Assembly: GCA_035656095.1 (NCBI GenBank)
Contig: DASRTE010000121.1
Location: 10,008 to 74,007 of the forward strand
DNA: 64,000 bases
Source of the DNA: DASRTE01 sp035656095
GTDB taxonomy: Bacteria > Actinomycetota > Actinomycetes > Jiangellales > Jiangellaceae
Direction of reading: 5' to 3'
The position numbers and the translations under genes are program-made. The notes under the pieces are model-generated. The model saw only the letters and a list, made by a program, of their open reading frames with translations, was not told where the DNA came from and did no database searches. Below are positions 23,060-32,404 of this stretch, in pieces. Position 1 is the stretch's first letter; each line of letters begins with the position of its first letter.

Positions 23060-24016
23060 TCAGCCGGTTCCCGGCGTGGCAGACGCAACGGCCTGGCCGA
23101 GCTCGGTCAGAACATGACGCACTGCCTGGCCGTCTCGTCGGGTTGCCACCAGTCCAGCCCCCCGCAGAGCGGCGGCATGGGTCGAGGCGGACGCCAGGCT
23201 GATGTCCAGCGCACGTGCGAGCTCGCTCGTGGTGTGCTCGATGCCCAGTGAGCGCAGGACCCGGGTGCGAGTCGTTCCCAGTACGGCGGCCAGCCGGTCG
23301 TGATGATCGGCTCCGGGATCCTGCTGTGCCCAGCTCGAGGGACGAACCGGATAGACGAGGGTCGGGTGCTTCCAGCCGATCGCGACGGCCGGGCGTGTCC
23401 AGATCGACGGCATGAGGCGAAGCCCCTGTCCAGCAAGATCGATGTCGGCCTCGGTAGGTGCGCCGACCTCGAGCACGCCGTCATGCCAACGGATCCGCGG
23501 ATGGAGGGTGTTCAGCGTGACCTCGGCGCCCTCGGTTGCGAGTTGCCAGGCCCGATCCCGCAGTTCGGCCGCCATCACCCGTTCCACCGTGGGCCACACC
23601 GGGGCCATCACGTGGTCGTAGTAGACCCGCATGATCCAGCCAAGGTCAGCCAGCGCACCGACGCGGCCGCGAGCGAGGTCGTGGATCCATGGCGACAGAC
23701 CGGACGACCACGGTATCTCTGCGAGCTCGGCCTGGATTCTCGATGCCGGCGTGGACTGTACGACGTCGAGAGCCTCGTCGAGGCAGCTGCAGGACTCCGG
23801 AGCCAGGAAGGTAGGGACACTGCCGTATGCGGGAATCAGGTCGAGCAACCGACGAGCCCGGGCTGGGATACGAGCTCGCGTGGCACCACACAGCCGCCGA
23901 AACTGACTTGTCGGTTGCTGGAGAACCTGCGCACTCACGGCCAACTCGCAGTACGGCGTCGATGCCGCGAACGTTGTGCGTGCCAGATCCTCCACGCCAA
24001 GCCGAAGCCGCAGCAT
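23060..24016 (-). CDS. ArsR-like winged-helix transcriptional regulator
   Basis: A 318-residue protein with a large N-terminal domain of unknown type (LRLRLGVEDLARTTFAAS at the start) and a C-terminal ArsR winged helix: TRTRVLRSLGIEHTTSELAR, then LDISLASASTHAAALRGAGL and an RRDGQAVRHVLT wing. This architecture is common in actinobacterial regulators. ATG 24016 with GGAGTGGTGGAG upstream is preferred; in-frame ATGs at 24094 and 24102 would extend it. It is divergent from a small secreted-protein gene. Ligand unknown; no metal-binding Cys cluster is apparent. Confidence 0.85.
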   Translation of the reverse strand: MLRLRLGVEDLARTTFAASTPYCELAVSAQVLQQPTSQFRRLCGATRARIPARARRLLDLIPAYGSVPTFLAPESCSCLDEALDVVQSTPASRIQAELAEIPWSSGLSPWIHDLARGRVGALADLGWIMRVYYDHVMAPVWPTVERVMAAELRDRAWQLATEGAEVTLNTLHPRIRWHDGVLEVGAPTEADIDLAGQGLRLMPSIWTRPAVAIGWKHPTLVYPVRPSSWAQQDPGADHHDRLAAVLGTTRTRVLRSLGIEHTTSELARALDISLASASTHAAALRGAGLVATRRDGQAVRHVLTELGQAVASATPGTG

Positions 24017-24180
24017 CTCCACCACTCCTACGGGCCGCGACGCTCCACGTTTCGCGATCCGGCACCGCATTGTCGCCGGGTCCGCGACAACCATCGTCAT
24101 CGAGACAGGGCTCCTGCTGTCAACATGTTTCGGCGGCAGATGAAAGGCTTGCCCACGGCGTGACTCCCCACCAATGCTCG

Positions 24181-24207
24181 TGGCGCCTCCGACCGGAGGC
24201 TCCGCCA
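24181..24207 (+). repeat. leader hairpin before the secreted peptide gene
   Basis: TGGCG-CCTCC (24181-24190) pairs with GGAGG (24195-24199) and CGCCA (24203-24207), with a three-base bulge. It lies 27 bases before the ATG at 24235. The 218 bases between 24016 and 24235 hold no other gene. Confidence 0.3.
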
Positions 24208-24234
24208 GAACCACGTGAAGTGGGGTAGCCAACC

Positions 24235-24519
24235 ATGCGCAGATCGACCATCGCCCTGACCCTTGCACTGTCTGCGGGCATAGTGACTGCTCCCGCCGCG
24301 TCTGCCAGCACACCAGAGACGCCGAATTGCCTGGGTGTCGTCACGGCTCAGCGTGCCGTGGCGCACCACGACATCGGCGAGCACGCGTCCTCCCAGGAGG
24401 AGCCGCGCCTCGGCCTCGGCAACGTCACGCGGCTGGTGCTCGGTGCGGATGCTCACATCGGTGACTTCGGCTCGTTTCTCGGTGAGATCGACGGGGACGC
24501 CGCCACCAGCTGCCCCTGA
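24235..24519 (+). CDS. small secreted protein of unknown function
   Basis: A 94-residue protein with a clear Sec signal peptide: RR near the start, a hydrophobic core IALTLALSAGIVTAP, and an ASA cleavage site around residue 25. The mature part contains NCLGVVTAQRAVAHHDIGEH and two Cys near its ends that may pair. Similar short secreted proteins occur in actinobacteria without a known role. The ATG follows GTGGGGTAG weakly. Confidence 0.7.
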   Translation: MRRSTIALTLALSAGIVTAPAASASTPETPNCLGVVTAQRAVAHHDIGEHASSQEEPRLGLGNVTRLVLGADAHIGDFGSFLGEIDGDAATSCP

Positions 24520-24554
24520 CGAGGTGTCTTGATCAACTCTGGTCCCAGTCTTCT

Positions 24555-24570
24555 CGGAACGGCTGTTCCG
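24555..24570 (+). terminator. weak hairpin after the secreted peptide gene
   Basis: CGGAAC (24555-24560) and GTTCCG (24565-24570) with a four-base loop lie 36 bases after the stop. No T-run. Confidence 0.25.
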
Positions 24571-24607
24571 CTGGCAACGCGAGCCGACTGCACGACATGC
24601 TGCTGCC

Positions 24608-25747
24608 GTGAGGGAGCACGTGTTGATCCTGGGCGCCGGTTTCGGAGGGCTGGAGCTGGCCACTCGGCTGTCCGGCTCGTTGGGGGACGAGGTCCACGTC
24701 ACCCTCGTCGACCAGAACGACTCGTTCGTCTTCGGGTTCTCCAAGCTCGAGATCCTGTTCGGCCGCCAGACCCGGGACGAGGTGAGCTGCCCGTACCGGA
24801 CCATCTCCAGACCCGGAGTCGAGTTTCGTCAGGAAAGGGTCACGTCGATCGATCCCCGTACGCGTCATGTCGTGACCGATGGCGGCGCGTACGAGCCCGA
24901 CATCCTGGTCGTGGCGCTGGGCGCCGACTACGACCCGGCCGCCACGCCGGGCTTCGTGCAGGACGGGCACGAGTACTACTCGGTCGCCGGTGCCGAGCGG
25001 CTGAGTCAGATCCTGCCGTCGTTCACCGGCGGCAGGGTGCTGATCGCGATCCTGGGGGTTCCCTTCAAGTGTCCGCCGGCACCGTATGAGGGAGCCTTAC
25101 TGCTGCACGAATACCTGGCCGATCGGGGGGTTCGCGACGCCACCCGGATCGATGTGATCAGCCCGATGGAGTCCCCGGTCCCCGTGTCACGGGAGACCTC
25201 TGCGGCGATCGTGCGGGCGCTGGGGGAACGCGACATCGGCTACACGCCCGGCAGGCGGGTGCGCGGGCTCGAACCTGCCACGCACGTGGCCCAGCTGAAG
25301 ACGGGAGATCTTCCCTACGACCTGTTCATCGGCATTCCTGTTCACCGGGTGCCGACGGTCGTCGAGGCGTCCGGACTGACGGTCGGCGGAAACGACGGCT
25401 GGGTTGCGGTGGATCCCCGCAACCTCGCGACGCCTTTCCCGAATGTGTATGCACTCGGGGATTGCGCCGACGCACCGGTTCCCCGGGCAGGCGTGTTCGC
25501 CGAGACCGCGGCGCGCGCGGTCGCCGACGACATCGCCGCAAAGATCCACGGCTCGGGAGTGATAGAGCCCTACGACGGCAAGGGGTCGTGCTACATCGAG
25601 TTCGGCGGAGGGTTCGTCGGCAAGGTCGACGCCGACTTCCTGTCCGGGCCCTCGCCCACGGCGCCGTTCCTCGGACCATCACCAGAGCTGGCTGCCGAGA
25701 AGGACCTGTTCGCCGCCACCCGGCGCCGGCGTTGGTTCGGTGGCTGA
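24608..25747 (+). CDS. FAD-dependent pyridine-nucleotide oxidoreductase (SQR/NDH-2-like)
   Basis: A 379-residue flavoprotein. The N-terminal VLILGAGFGGLELATRLSG is the FAD Rossmann motif, and NVYALGDCADAPVPRAGVFA is the second FAD motif. The segment ILGVPFKCPPAPYEGALLLH contains the Cys-Pro-Pro-Ala-Pro pattern seen in sulfide:quinone reductase-like proteins. No membrane segment beyond a possible amphipathic C-terminus is visible. Sulfide:quinone reductase, NADH dehydrogenase 2 and related activities all remain possible. The GTG start lacks a ribosome site. Convergent with the DUF3515 gene 11 bases away. Confidence 0.85.
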   Translation: MREHVLILGAGFGGLELATRLSGSLGDEVHVTLVDQNDSFVFGFSKLEILFGRQTRDEVSCPYRTISRPGVEFRQERVTSIDPRTRHVVTDGGAYEPDILVVALGADYDPAATPGFVQDGHEYYSVAGAERLSQILPSFTGGRVLIAILGVPFKCPPAPYEGALLLHEYLADRGVRDATRIDVISPMESPVPVSRETSAAIVRALGERDIGYTPGRRVRGLEPATHVAQLKTGDLPYDLFIGIPVHRVPTVVEASGLTVGGNDGWVAVDPRNLATPFPNVYALGDCADAPVPRAGVFAETAARAVADDIAAKIHGSGVIEPYDGKGSCYIEFGGGFVGKVDADFLSGPSPTAPFLGPSPELAAEKDLFAATRRRRWFGG

Positions 25748-25757
25748 GCAGTCGCCG

Positions 25758-26222
25758 TCACGCAGACGGAGGCGGCGAGGCCGCGGTCGACCGGCCCCGC
25801 TCGGGGATCGTGTCCAGGATCGCAGGGGTGAGGTCGGTGAGGACGTCGGCCTCGGGGGCATAGTCGTCAGGCACGGCCACCTCGACGTGGACATCGCGAT
25901 CCGCAGCCGTGAAGAACGTGCCGCCCTCGCCGTCCACGGAAAGCCAGCCGACACCGTCGACGTCGAGCAGTTGCGAGTCCGGGCCGTACTCCGGGGGCAG
26001 GGGGACGCCGCAGCGCAGCACCACGGCGGGGTCACCCCAGGCCGCGACGTACGGGACTGCGGGCTCGGTGTCGCGGCGCACGGCGTCGGAGACGACCTCC
26101 GGGAGGGCCTCCGACAGTGTCGCGCAGGCCTCGGATGTGCCCGGCTCAGGCTCGTAGGGCGTGATCTCCACGGCTCCGAACCCGCAACCGTCGAGCAGGA
26201 GCGCGAGCACGAACACGAGCAT
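25758..26222 (-). CDS. DUF3515-family lipoprotein
   Basis: A 154-residue envelope protein; DUF3515 genes sit between ddl and thiL in many actinobacteria and have no assigned function. The N-terminus from ATG 26222 is hydrophobic with a lipobox-like LLDGC (Cys13). AAWGDPAVVLRCGVPLPPEY and FTAADRDVHVEVAVPDDYAP are typical. The frame stays open upstream and would add a basic TTTSRRRRPSRPLH n-region immediately after the Lrp stop, but without a standard start codon, so a non-canonical start is possible. Confidence 0.85.
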   Translation of the reverse strand: MLVFVLALLLDGCGFGAVEITPYEPEPGTSEACATLSEALPEVVSDAVRRDTEPAVPYVAAWGDPAVVLRCGVPLPPEYGPDSQLLDVDGVGWLSVDGEGGTFFTAADRDVHVEVAVPDDYAPEADVLTDLTPAILDTIPERGRSTAASPPPSA

Positions 26223-26287
26223 GGCGACGCCCGCCGCGCCCGCATGGAGGGGGCGTGACGGGCGTCGGCGACGAGAGGTCGTCGTGA

Positions 26288-26524
26288 TCAGATGTGGACG
26301 ACCGGGCAGGTGAGTGTGCGCGTGATGCCGTCGACCCCCTGCACACGGGCGACCACGAGCTTGCCCAACTCGTCGACGTTGCGGGCCTCGGCCCGCACGA
26401 TGACGTCATAGGGCCCGGTGACGTCCTCGGCGAGCGTGACTCCCTCGATGTGAGCGATCTCGCGCGCGACATCTGCCGCCTTGCCGACCTCGGTCTGGAT
26501 GAGGATGTAGGCCTGCACCACCAC
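26288..26524 (-). CDS. stand-alone Lrp/AsnC ligand-binding (RAM) domain protein
   Basis: A 78-residue protein consisting only of the alpha-beta RAM domain: VQAYILIQTEVGKAADVARE, VTGPYDVIVRAEARNVDEL and a C-terminal ITRTLTCPVV. No helix-turn-helix is present, so it cannot bind DNA by itself and may sense an amino acid or modulate a full-length Lrp. Three consecutive GTG codons occur at the start; 26524 is chosen because GGAGG lies seven bases upstream. It is divergent from thiL. Confidence 0.9.
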   Translation of the reverse strand: MVVQAYILIQTEVGKAADVAREIAHIEGVTLAEDVTGPYDVIVRAEARNVDELGKLVVARVQGVDGITRTLTCPVVHI

Positions 26525-26606
26525 GCGCGTCCTCCAGTCTCTGGGCCAAGATGTCCCCGAACGTCGCCGTAAACCTACAACGTGGCCGGATCGGCGAGGG
26601 AGATCC

Positions 26607-27551
26607 ATGTCTGACAAGCTGGCCGACCTGGGGGAGTTCGGCCTGATATCGGCCATCACGGCGCGGCTACCGCAGGGCGGAGGCGTGCTGATCGGGCCGG
26701 GTGACGACGCCGCTGTCGTCGCTGCGCCGGACGGCCGGGTGGTGGCGACCACCGACCTGCTGGTCGAGAACCGGCACTTCCGCCGCGACTGGTCCTCGGC
26801 CGCCGACGTCGGGCACAAGGCGGCCGCGCAGAACCTTGCCGACGTGGCTGCGATGGGCGCGGTGCCGACCGCCTTGCTCGTCGGTCTCGGCGCGCCACCG
26901 GACCTCCCGGCGGACTGGGTGCTCGGCCTGGCCGATGGGATGCGGGAGGAATGCGAGCCGGTGGGCACGTCGGTCGTGGGTGGCGACGTGGTGCGTTCCG
27001 ACCTGGTCGTCGTTTCCGTGACGGCGCTCGGCGACCTCGGCGGACGATCGCCAGTCACGCGGGCCGGGGCGACACCGGGCGACGTCGTCGCGGTGTGTGG
27101 ACGGCTGGGCTGGGCCGAAGCCGGATTCCGGGTGCTCAGCCGTGGGTTCCGATCGCCGCGGGTCCTGGTGGAGGCCCACCGTCGTCCGACGGTGCCCTAC
27201 GAGGCCGGGCCGGAGGCGGCGGAGCTGGGTGCGACGTCGATGGTGGACGTGAGCGACGGCCTGCTCGCCGACCTGGGCCACGTGGCCCAGGCGAGCGGAG
27301 TGGCGATAGATCTGGACCCGGCCGCGTTCGTGGTTCCGGGCCCGATCCGCGACGCGGCGGCCGCACTCAACGCAGAGCCGCTGGACTGGATCCTGGCCGG
27401 CGGCGAGGACAACGCGCTCGCCGCGACGTTCGCGGCGGATGTGACGCTTCCCGAACGGTGGCGTGTCGTCGGCCGGGTCGGCGAGGGCGAAGGCATCACC
27501 GTCGACGGCGCGCGACACGAGGGGAGCGCGGGGCACACCCACTTCTCGTGA
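26607..27551 (+). CDS. thiL: thiamine-monophosphate kinase
   Basis: Phosphorylates thiamine monophosphate to thiamine diphosphate. The 314-residue PurM-like protein has GEFGLISAITARLP, IGPGDDAAVV with the metal-binding acidic pair, AAQNLADVAAMGAVPTALLV, VGGDVVRSD and MVDVSDGLLADLGHVA, the full ThiL set. GGGAGA precedes the ATG. Convergent with rpmB. Confidence 0.96.
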   Translation: MSDKLADLGEFGLISAITARLPQGGGVLIGPGDDAAVVAAPDGRVVATTDLLVENRHFRRDWSSAADVGHKAAAQNLADVAAMGAVPTALLVGLGAPPDLPADWVLGLADGMREECEPVGTSVVGGDVVRSDLVVVSVTALGDLGGRSPVTRAGATPGDVVAVCGRLGWAEAGFRVLSRGFRSPRVLVEAHRRPTVPYEAGPEAAELGATSMVDVSDGLLADLGHVAQASGVAIDLDPAAFVVPGPIRDAAAALNAEPLDWILAGGEDNALAATFAADVTLPERWRVVGRVGEGEGITVDGARHEGSAGHTHFS

Positions 27552-27603
27552 CGGGTCCCGGACGATCTGATCGACCACGTCGAGCAGCGGCGGGTGGACG
27601 CGC

Positions 27604-27789
27604 CTAACGCGTGACCTTTCCGGCCTTCAGGCACGAGGTGCACACGTTGAGCCGTTTCGGCGTGCCGCCGACGACCACGCGCACGGACTGGATATTGGGG
27701 TTCCAGCGGCGGGGGGTGCGCCGGTGCGAGTGCGAGATCGAGTTGCCGAAGCCCGGGCGCTTGCCGCAGACGTCGCAGGTGGCAGCCAC
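27604..27789 (-). CDS. rpmB: ribosomal protein L28 (zinc-ribbon form)
   Basis: A 61-residue large-subunit protein. CDVCGKRPGFGNSISHSHRR and the C-terminal CTSCLKAGKV give two CxxC pairs, the zinc-binding (C+) type. GTG 27789 has TAGGAG upstream. It is divergent from the DegV/DAK-type gene, as in other actinobacteria. Confidence 0.96.
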   Translation of the reverse strand: MAATCDVCGKRPGFGNSISHSHRRTPRRWNPNIQSVRVVVGGTPKRLNVCTSCLKAGKVTR

Positions 27790-27997
27790 GGTGACTCCTA
27801 GCCAAGGTTTGACGAGACGATGGTCCGCCCGGGCATGATCCGCCGCGGGCAACCGCAGAAGGATACCTGGTCCGCTTGGGTGATCCCAAACCGCGATGGG
27901 ACAGCGGCGACTCCGGCGCACCCGACCGCCGTGGTCGTCCCGGTCGGCGGCGCGGGTTACCCTCCACGCCAGGTGCCGGGGACGACGGGAGGCGCTG

Positions 27998-29626
27998 GTG
28001 AGTGTCGCGGGCGTCGAGCCGCTGCTGGACGCGCGGACCGTCCTGCGCTGGTGCCGGGCCGCCCAGTCCGGGCTGGCGGAGGCGCGTGAGGAGATCGACG
28101 CGCTCAACGTGTACCCGGTTCCCGACGGCGACACCGGCACCAACCTCTACCTCACCCTCGAATCCGCAACCCAGGCGGCCGAGCAGGCCTGTGCCGACGG
28201 GGCACCGCTGATCGGGCCCGTGCTCCAGGCTGTCGCCCGAGGCGCGCTGCTCGGAGCGCGCGGCAACTCGGGGGTGATCCTCTCCCAGATGTTGCGGGGT
28301 GTCGCCGAGGTGTTGGGCGCCGACTGGTCGCACCCCGAACCGGTCGTGTTCGCGGCGGCGCTGACCCGAGGCGCCGACGCCGGCTACGCGGCAGTGGCCA
28401 GACCGGTCGAGGGGACGATCCTCACGGTGGCCCGGGCGGCCGCGAATGCGGCGACCGCGCGCGCCTCTGCGCTGGGCGCGACCCTGCCCGAGGTCGCGCT
28501 GGCGGCCGCGCGCGCGGCCCGTGAGGCACTGGCACGAACGCCGGACCAACTCGACGTCCTGCGTCGGGCAGGCGTCGTCGACGCAGGGGGTCGTGGTCTG
28601 GCGGTGGTGCTCGACGCGTTCGACTCGGTCCTGACCGGCCGCCGGCCCCTGGCGTACCCGCGGACGATGGGCGGACAGGCCGTACCTACCGTCGTGATCG
28701 AGGCGGAGACGGCCGGCAGCTCACCGAGCTTCGAGGTGATGTACCTCCTGGACGCTCCGGCCCATGCGATTCCCGCGCTGCGAGCGTCCCTCGAGCCGCT
28801 CGGCGACTCCCTGATCGTGGTCGGCGGCGACCCGTTGTGGAACGTCCACGTCCACGTCGACGACGCCGGCGCCGCGATCGAGGCCGGCCTGACAGCGGGG
28901 CACCCGCACCGGATCCGCGTCACCTACCTGGCCGACCGGTTCGTGCGACCCGACGCGACCTCGCTGGGCCGCGCTGTCGTCGCTTTCGCAGCCGGCGACG
29001 GGCTGGCGAGTCTGTTCGAGTCGGCCGGCGCCACGGTGGTCCGGACCCCGGTCGGGCGGCGTCCCTCGACCGCCGAGATGCTGGAGGCCATCCGGCGCAC
29101 CGGCGCCGACGAGATCGTGCTTCTTCCGAACGAGCGCGACGGCGTGCCCGTCGCCGAGGCCGCCGCCGCCGAGGCGAGGGCGGAGGGGACCCGGGTCGCA
29201 GTGATCCCCACCAGGGCGCAGGTCCAGGGCATCGCCGCCACGGCGGTGCACGAGCCCGCCCGGGCATTCGACGCCGACGTCGTCGCCATGACCACCGCCG
29301 CCGGGCACACTCGGCACGGCGCGGTCACGGTGGCGGCGCGTGAGGCCGTCACCTCGGCCGGCGTCTGCCGTCCCGGCGACATCCTCGGGGTCGTCGAGGG
29401 CGACTTCGTGGTGATCGGGACCGACCTGCCCGCCGTCGCGGTCGAGGTGCTCGAACGGATGCTCTCGGCTGGGGGAGAGCTGGTCACGCTGGTCACGGGC
29501 GCCGATGCCGACGCGACGCTCGCCGACGCCGTGGTCGCGGTCGTCCGCAGATCCCACCCGGAGGTCGACACCGTCGTCTACGACGGCGGACAGCCCCGCT
29601 ACCCACTGTTGATGGGGGTGGAGTGA
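27998..29626 (+). CDS. DAK2-domain / fatty-acid-kinase-like protein (YloV/FakA family)
   Basis: A 542-residue protein. The first ~200 residues are a DAK2 (DhaL-like) domain with NVYPVPDGDTGTNLYLTLES, whose aspartates bind Mg-ADP, and GARGNSGVILSQMLRG. The C-terminal half is the DegV-like partner region found in FakA/YloV. Firmicute FakA phosphorylates fatty acids held by FakB; no fakB is in this window. GTG 27998 has GGGAGG upstream. Its last codon overlaps the recG start (TGATG), indicating coupling; the pair is widely conserved. Confidence 0.93.
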   Translation: MSVAGVEPLLDARTVLRWCRAAQSGLAEAREEIDALNVYPVPDGDTGTNLYLTLESATQAAEQACADGAPLIGPVLQAVARGALLGARGNSGVILSQMLRGVAEVLGADWSHPEPVVFAAALTRGADAGYAAVARPVEGTILTVARAAANAATARASALGATLPEVALAAARAAREALARTPDQLDVLRRAGVVDAGGRGLAVVLDAFDSVLTGRRPLAYPRTMGGQAVPTVVIEAETAGSSPSFEVMYLLDAPAHAIPALRASLEPLGDSLIVVGGDPLWNVHVHVDDAGAAIEAGLTAGHPHRIRVTYLADRFVRPDATSLGRAVVAFAAGDGLASLFESAGATVVRTPVGRRPSTAEMLEAIRRTGADEIVLLPNERDGVPVAEAAAAEARAEGTRVAVIPTRAQVQGIAATAVHEPARAFDADVVAMTTAAGHTRHGAVTVAAREAVTSAGVCRPGDILGVVEGDFVVIGTDLPAVAVEVLERMLSAGGELVTLVTGADADATLADAVVAVVRRSHPEVDTVVYDGGQPRYPLLMGVE

Positions 29627-31812
29627 TGCCCGCGGACTGGGACGAGCCACTCGACAGGGCGCTGGGTCGGCAGACCGCGAAGGCGCTCGGCACGGGTCTC
29701 GACATCCACACCGTGGGCGACCTGATGCGTCACTACCCACGCCGGTATGCCGAGCGTGGCCAGCTCACCGACCTCGACTCCCTGCGCCTGGATGAGCAGG
29801 TGACGGTGCTGGCAATGGTCGAGGACATCCGGACCCGCTCGATGAAGACCCGCCGGGGCGGCATCACCGAGGTCGTCGTCACCGACGGTTCCGGCCGGCT
29901 GGTGCTGACGTTCTTCAACCAGCTCTGGCGGGAGCGTGAGTTGCAGCCGGGTCGGATCGGCCTGTTCGCCGGCAAGGTCGGTGTGTACCGGCGGCACCGC
30001 CAGCTGGCCCACCCCGACTACGTCCTGCTACCCGACGGCACCGACGTCGCGACCGCTGCGGAGGAGTTCGCGGATGAACTGATCCCGGTCTACGCCGCGA
30101 CCGCCAGCCTGGCGACGTGGAAGATCGCCCGGTGCGTGCGGGTCGTGCTGGACACGCTCGGTGCGGTGCCCGACCCGATCCCGCCTGCGATCCGGCGACG
30201 CATGGGCCTGATGGACGCCGTGTCCGCGTTGCGGACGGTCCACCGTCCAGCCTCACGCGAGGACGCCGAACGGGCCCGGCACCGCCTCCGGTTCGAGGAG
30301 GCCTTTGTGCTCCAGGTCGAGCTGGCCCGACGACGCGAGTCGGCAGCCGCGTTGCCGGCGGTGCCGCGCGAGCCGGTGTCCGGCGGACTGCTCGACGCGC
30401 TGGACGCGCGCCTGCCGTTCCGGCTGACCGACGGCCAGATGCGGGTCGGCGACGAGATCGCGGCCGATCTCGCCCGAGACCATCCGATGCACCGCCTGCT
30501 CCAGGGCGAGGTCGGCACGGGCAAGACCGTCGTCGCGTTGCGGGCGATGCTGGCCGTGGTCGACGCAGGCGGCCAGGCGGCTCTGCTGGCGCCCACCGAG
30601 GTCCTCGCCCAGCAACACCTCCGCTCGCTGCGGGATCTGCTGGGCCCGCTGGGCGAGCGGGGCCAGCTCGGCGGCTCCGAGGCCGGTACGCGCGTCACCC
30701 TCGTCACAGGGTCGATGGGAACGTCCGCCCGGCGGGAGGCGCTGCTGGACGCGGTGTCCGGTGACGCGGGCATCGTGGTCGGCACGCACGCACTGCTCGA
30801 GGAGCGGGTCCAGTTCGCCGACCTGGGTCTGGTCGTCGTCGACGAGCAACACCGATTCGGCGTCGAGCAGCGGTCCGCACTGGCCGCCAAGGGCGCGGGC
30901 GACGCGCGGCCGCACGTGCTGGTCATGACCGCCACGCCGATCCCCCGTACCGTCGCCATGACCGTCTTCGGCGACCTGTGGGTGTCGACACTCAGCGAAC
31001 TGCCGGCCGGCCGTGCCGACGTCGTCACCCACGTGGTCCCGGTGGACGAGAAGCCCCACTACCTCGAGCGGGCCTGGACCCGGGTCCGTGAGGAGGTCGC
31101 GCGGGGCAACCAGGTCTACGTGGTCTGCCCGCGGATCGGCGGCGACGCGGCCGAGGCCGACACCGAGCCCCCCGCCGACGGCGACGACGACACCGGGAGG
31201 CGGCCGATCGCGGTGCTGGACCTGGTCGAGATGCTGCGCACCGGTCCTCTCTCCGGTGTCGAGATCGAGGTGCTGCACGGGCGGCTCGGTCCGGAGGCCA
31301 AGGACCAGGCGATGCACCGGTTCACCACCGGAGACGCGCCGGTCCTGGTCGCCACGACCGTGATCGAGGTGGGTGTCGACGTGTCGACCGCCTCGACGAT
31401 GGTGGTCATGGACGCCGACCGCTTCGGCGTGTCCCAACTCCACCAGTTGCGCGGCCGGATCGGGCGCGGCGAGGCGCCCGGGCTGTGCCTGCTCGTCACC
31501 GACGTCCCTGCGGGTACCCCGGCACGTGACCGCCTCGAGGCGGTGGCGTCGACCCGTGACGGGTTCGTGCTCGCACGTGTCGACCTCGAGCAGCGTCGCG
31601 AGGGCGACGTCCTCGGCGCCGCGCAGTCCGGGCGCCGGTCCAGCCTGCGGTTGCTGTCGGTGATCCACGACGAGAACCTCATCCTCGCCGCACGCGAGGC
31701 CGCCAGCCTCCACGTGGCCGAAGACCCGGAGCTGCGCCGTTGGCAGCCGCTGGCCGACGCGGTCACCACCTTGTCCGGCGACGAGCGGGCCGACTACCTG
31801 GAGAAGGCTTGA
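29626..31812 (+). CDS. recG: ATP-dependent DNA helicase RecG
   Basis: Branch-migration helicase that processes stalled forks. The 728-residue protein has the wedge/OB domain at the N-terminus, Walker A LLQGEVGTGKTVVALRAM, the DEQH box VVVDEQHRFGVEQR, TATPIPRTVAMT, and C-terminal RGRIGRGEAPG. ATG 29626 has GGGGGTGGA upstream; a GTG three bases earlier is possible. Its last bases (31796-31819) are repeated at the rsmD start 609 bases later, suggesting that recG and rsmD once overlapped. Confidence 0.97.
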   Translation: MPADWDEPLDRALGRQTAKALGTGLDIHTVGDLMRHYPRRYAERGQLTDLDSLRLDEQVTVLAMVEDIRTRSMKTRRGGITEVVVTDGSGRLVLTFFNQLWRERELQPGRIGLFAGKVGVYRRHRQLAHPDYVLLPDGTDVATAAEEFADELIPVYAATASLATWKIARCVRVVLDTLGAVPDPIPPAIRRRMGLMDAVSALRTVHRPASREDAERARHRLRFEEAFVLQVELARRRESAAALPAVPREPVSGGLLDALDARLPFRLTDGQMRVGDEIAADLARDHPMHRLLQGEVGTGKTVVALRAMLAVVDAGGQAALLAPTEVLAQQHLRSLRDLLGPLGERGQLGGSEAGTRVTLVTGSMGTSARREALLDAVSGDAGIVVGTHALLEERVQFADLGLVVVDEQHRFGVEQRSALAAKGAGDARPHVLVMTATPIPRTVAMTVFGDLWVSTLSELPAGRADVVTHVVPVDEKPHYLERAWTRVREEVARGNQVYVVCPRIGGDAAEADTEPPADGDDDTGRRPIAVLDLVEMLRTGPLSGVEIEVLHGRLGPEAKDQAMHRFTTGDAPVLVATTVIEVGVDVSTASTMVVMDADRFGVSQLHQLRGRIGRGEAPGLCLLVTDVPAGTPARDRLEAVASTRDGFVLARVDLEQRREGDVLGAAQSGRRSSLRLLSVIHDENLILAAREAASLHVAEDPELRRWQPLADAVTTLSGDERADYLEKA

Positions 31813-31819
31813 CCCGGAT
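31796..31819 (+). repeat. left copy of a 24-bp direct repeat at the recG/rsmD junction
   Basis: Identical at 23 of 24 positions to 32405-32428 (the difference is C at 31808 versus G at 32417). This copy spans the recG stop; the other spans the rsmD start. They bracket the decayed Sap-family gene. Confidence 0.85.
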
Positions 31820-31869
31820 TCCGCAAGCTTCGAGAACAGCCGTACCCATCCACTGACCTGGAGGGCTGC

Positions 31870-32368
31870 GTGGGAGGAGCGATCGGCCAGGTCGTGCCGC
31901 TGGCCCCGGCGATAGCGGCATCACCGTTCCCCATCATCCCGGCGATCCTCTTCCTGTTCACCCCGCGCGCACGGGCGTCCAGTATCGGATTCCTCATCGG
32001 CTGGATGATCGGGATCAGCATGGTGACATTCGCATTCGCCGCGTTGGCATCGGTTATCGACCCCAGCGACGAGACTCCCACGTGGGCTTCTTGCGAAGAT
32101 CGTGCTGTTGGCCGCGGCGAGTGGACTGGCCATCGGCTCGGCAGACCTGACGACCGCGGGCGTGGTCGGTGCCGTCGCGGTGTTCACCGCTGTTGCGGCC
32201 AGCACCGTCGCACTCCCACTGCCACTCCACGCGTTCGTGGGTAACCGTATGCTCGGTCCCCTGGGCAGAGCGAAGGACTGGCTGAAGGCCAACAACGCCG
32301 TGGTCATGGCATGGGTGCTCATGGTGATCGGTGTCGCGCTGAGCGCGAACGGTGTGGGTGGGCTGTGA
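31870..32368 (+). pseudogene. decayed Sap/GAP-family membrane transporter gene
   Basis: GTG 31870 with GGAGGG opens a protein resembling the Sap (sulfolipid-addressing, GAP) family: IGQVVPLAPAIAASPFPIIP, LFTPRARASSIGFLIGWMIG, then DPSDETPTW. At about 32085-32100 the frame is lost, and the family's C-terminal half continues in the +1 frame (GLLAKIVLLAAASGLAIGSA to WLKANNAVVMAWVLMVIGVA). Roughly 70-80 residues that normally separate these halves (the central loop and the NPKN helix start) are missing. So there is both an internal deletion and a frameshift. It sits between duplicated copies of the recG/rsmD junction. Confidence 0.75.
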
Positions 32369-32404
32369 CCACGCCGACGCCGTCGTGGCCCGCGGGACGC
32401 GGAA

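Noticed and set aside
31870..32244. Intact small membrane protein gene ending at 32244
   Set aside because: After about residue 74 the frame turns into an Arg/Gly-rich tail while the family's C-terminal half continues in another frame, so this is the front part of a broken gene.
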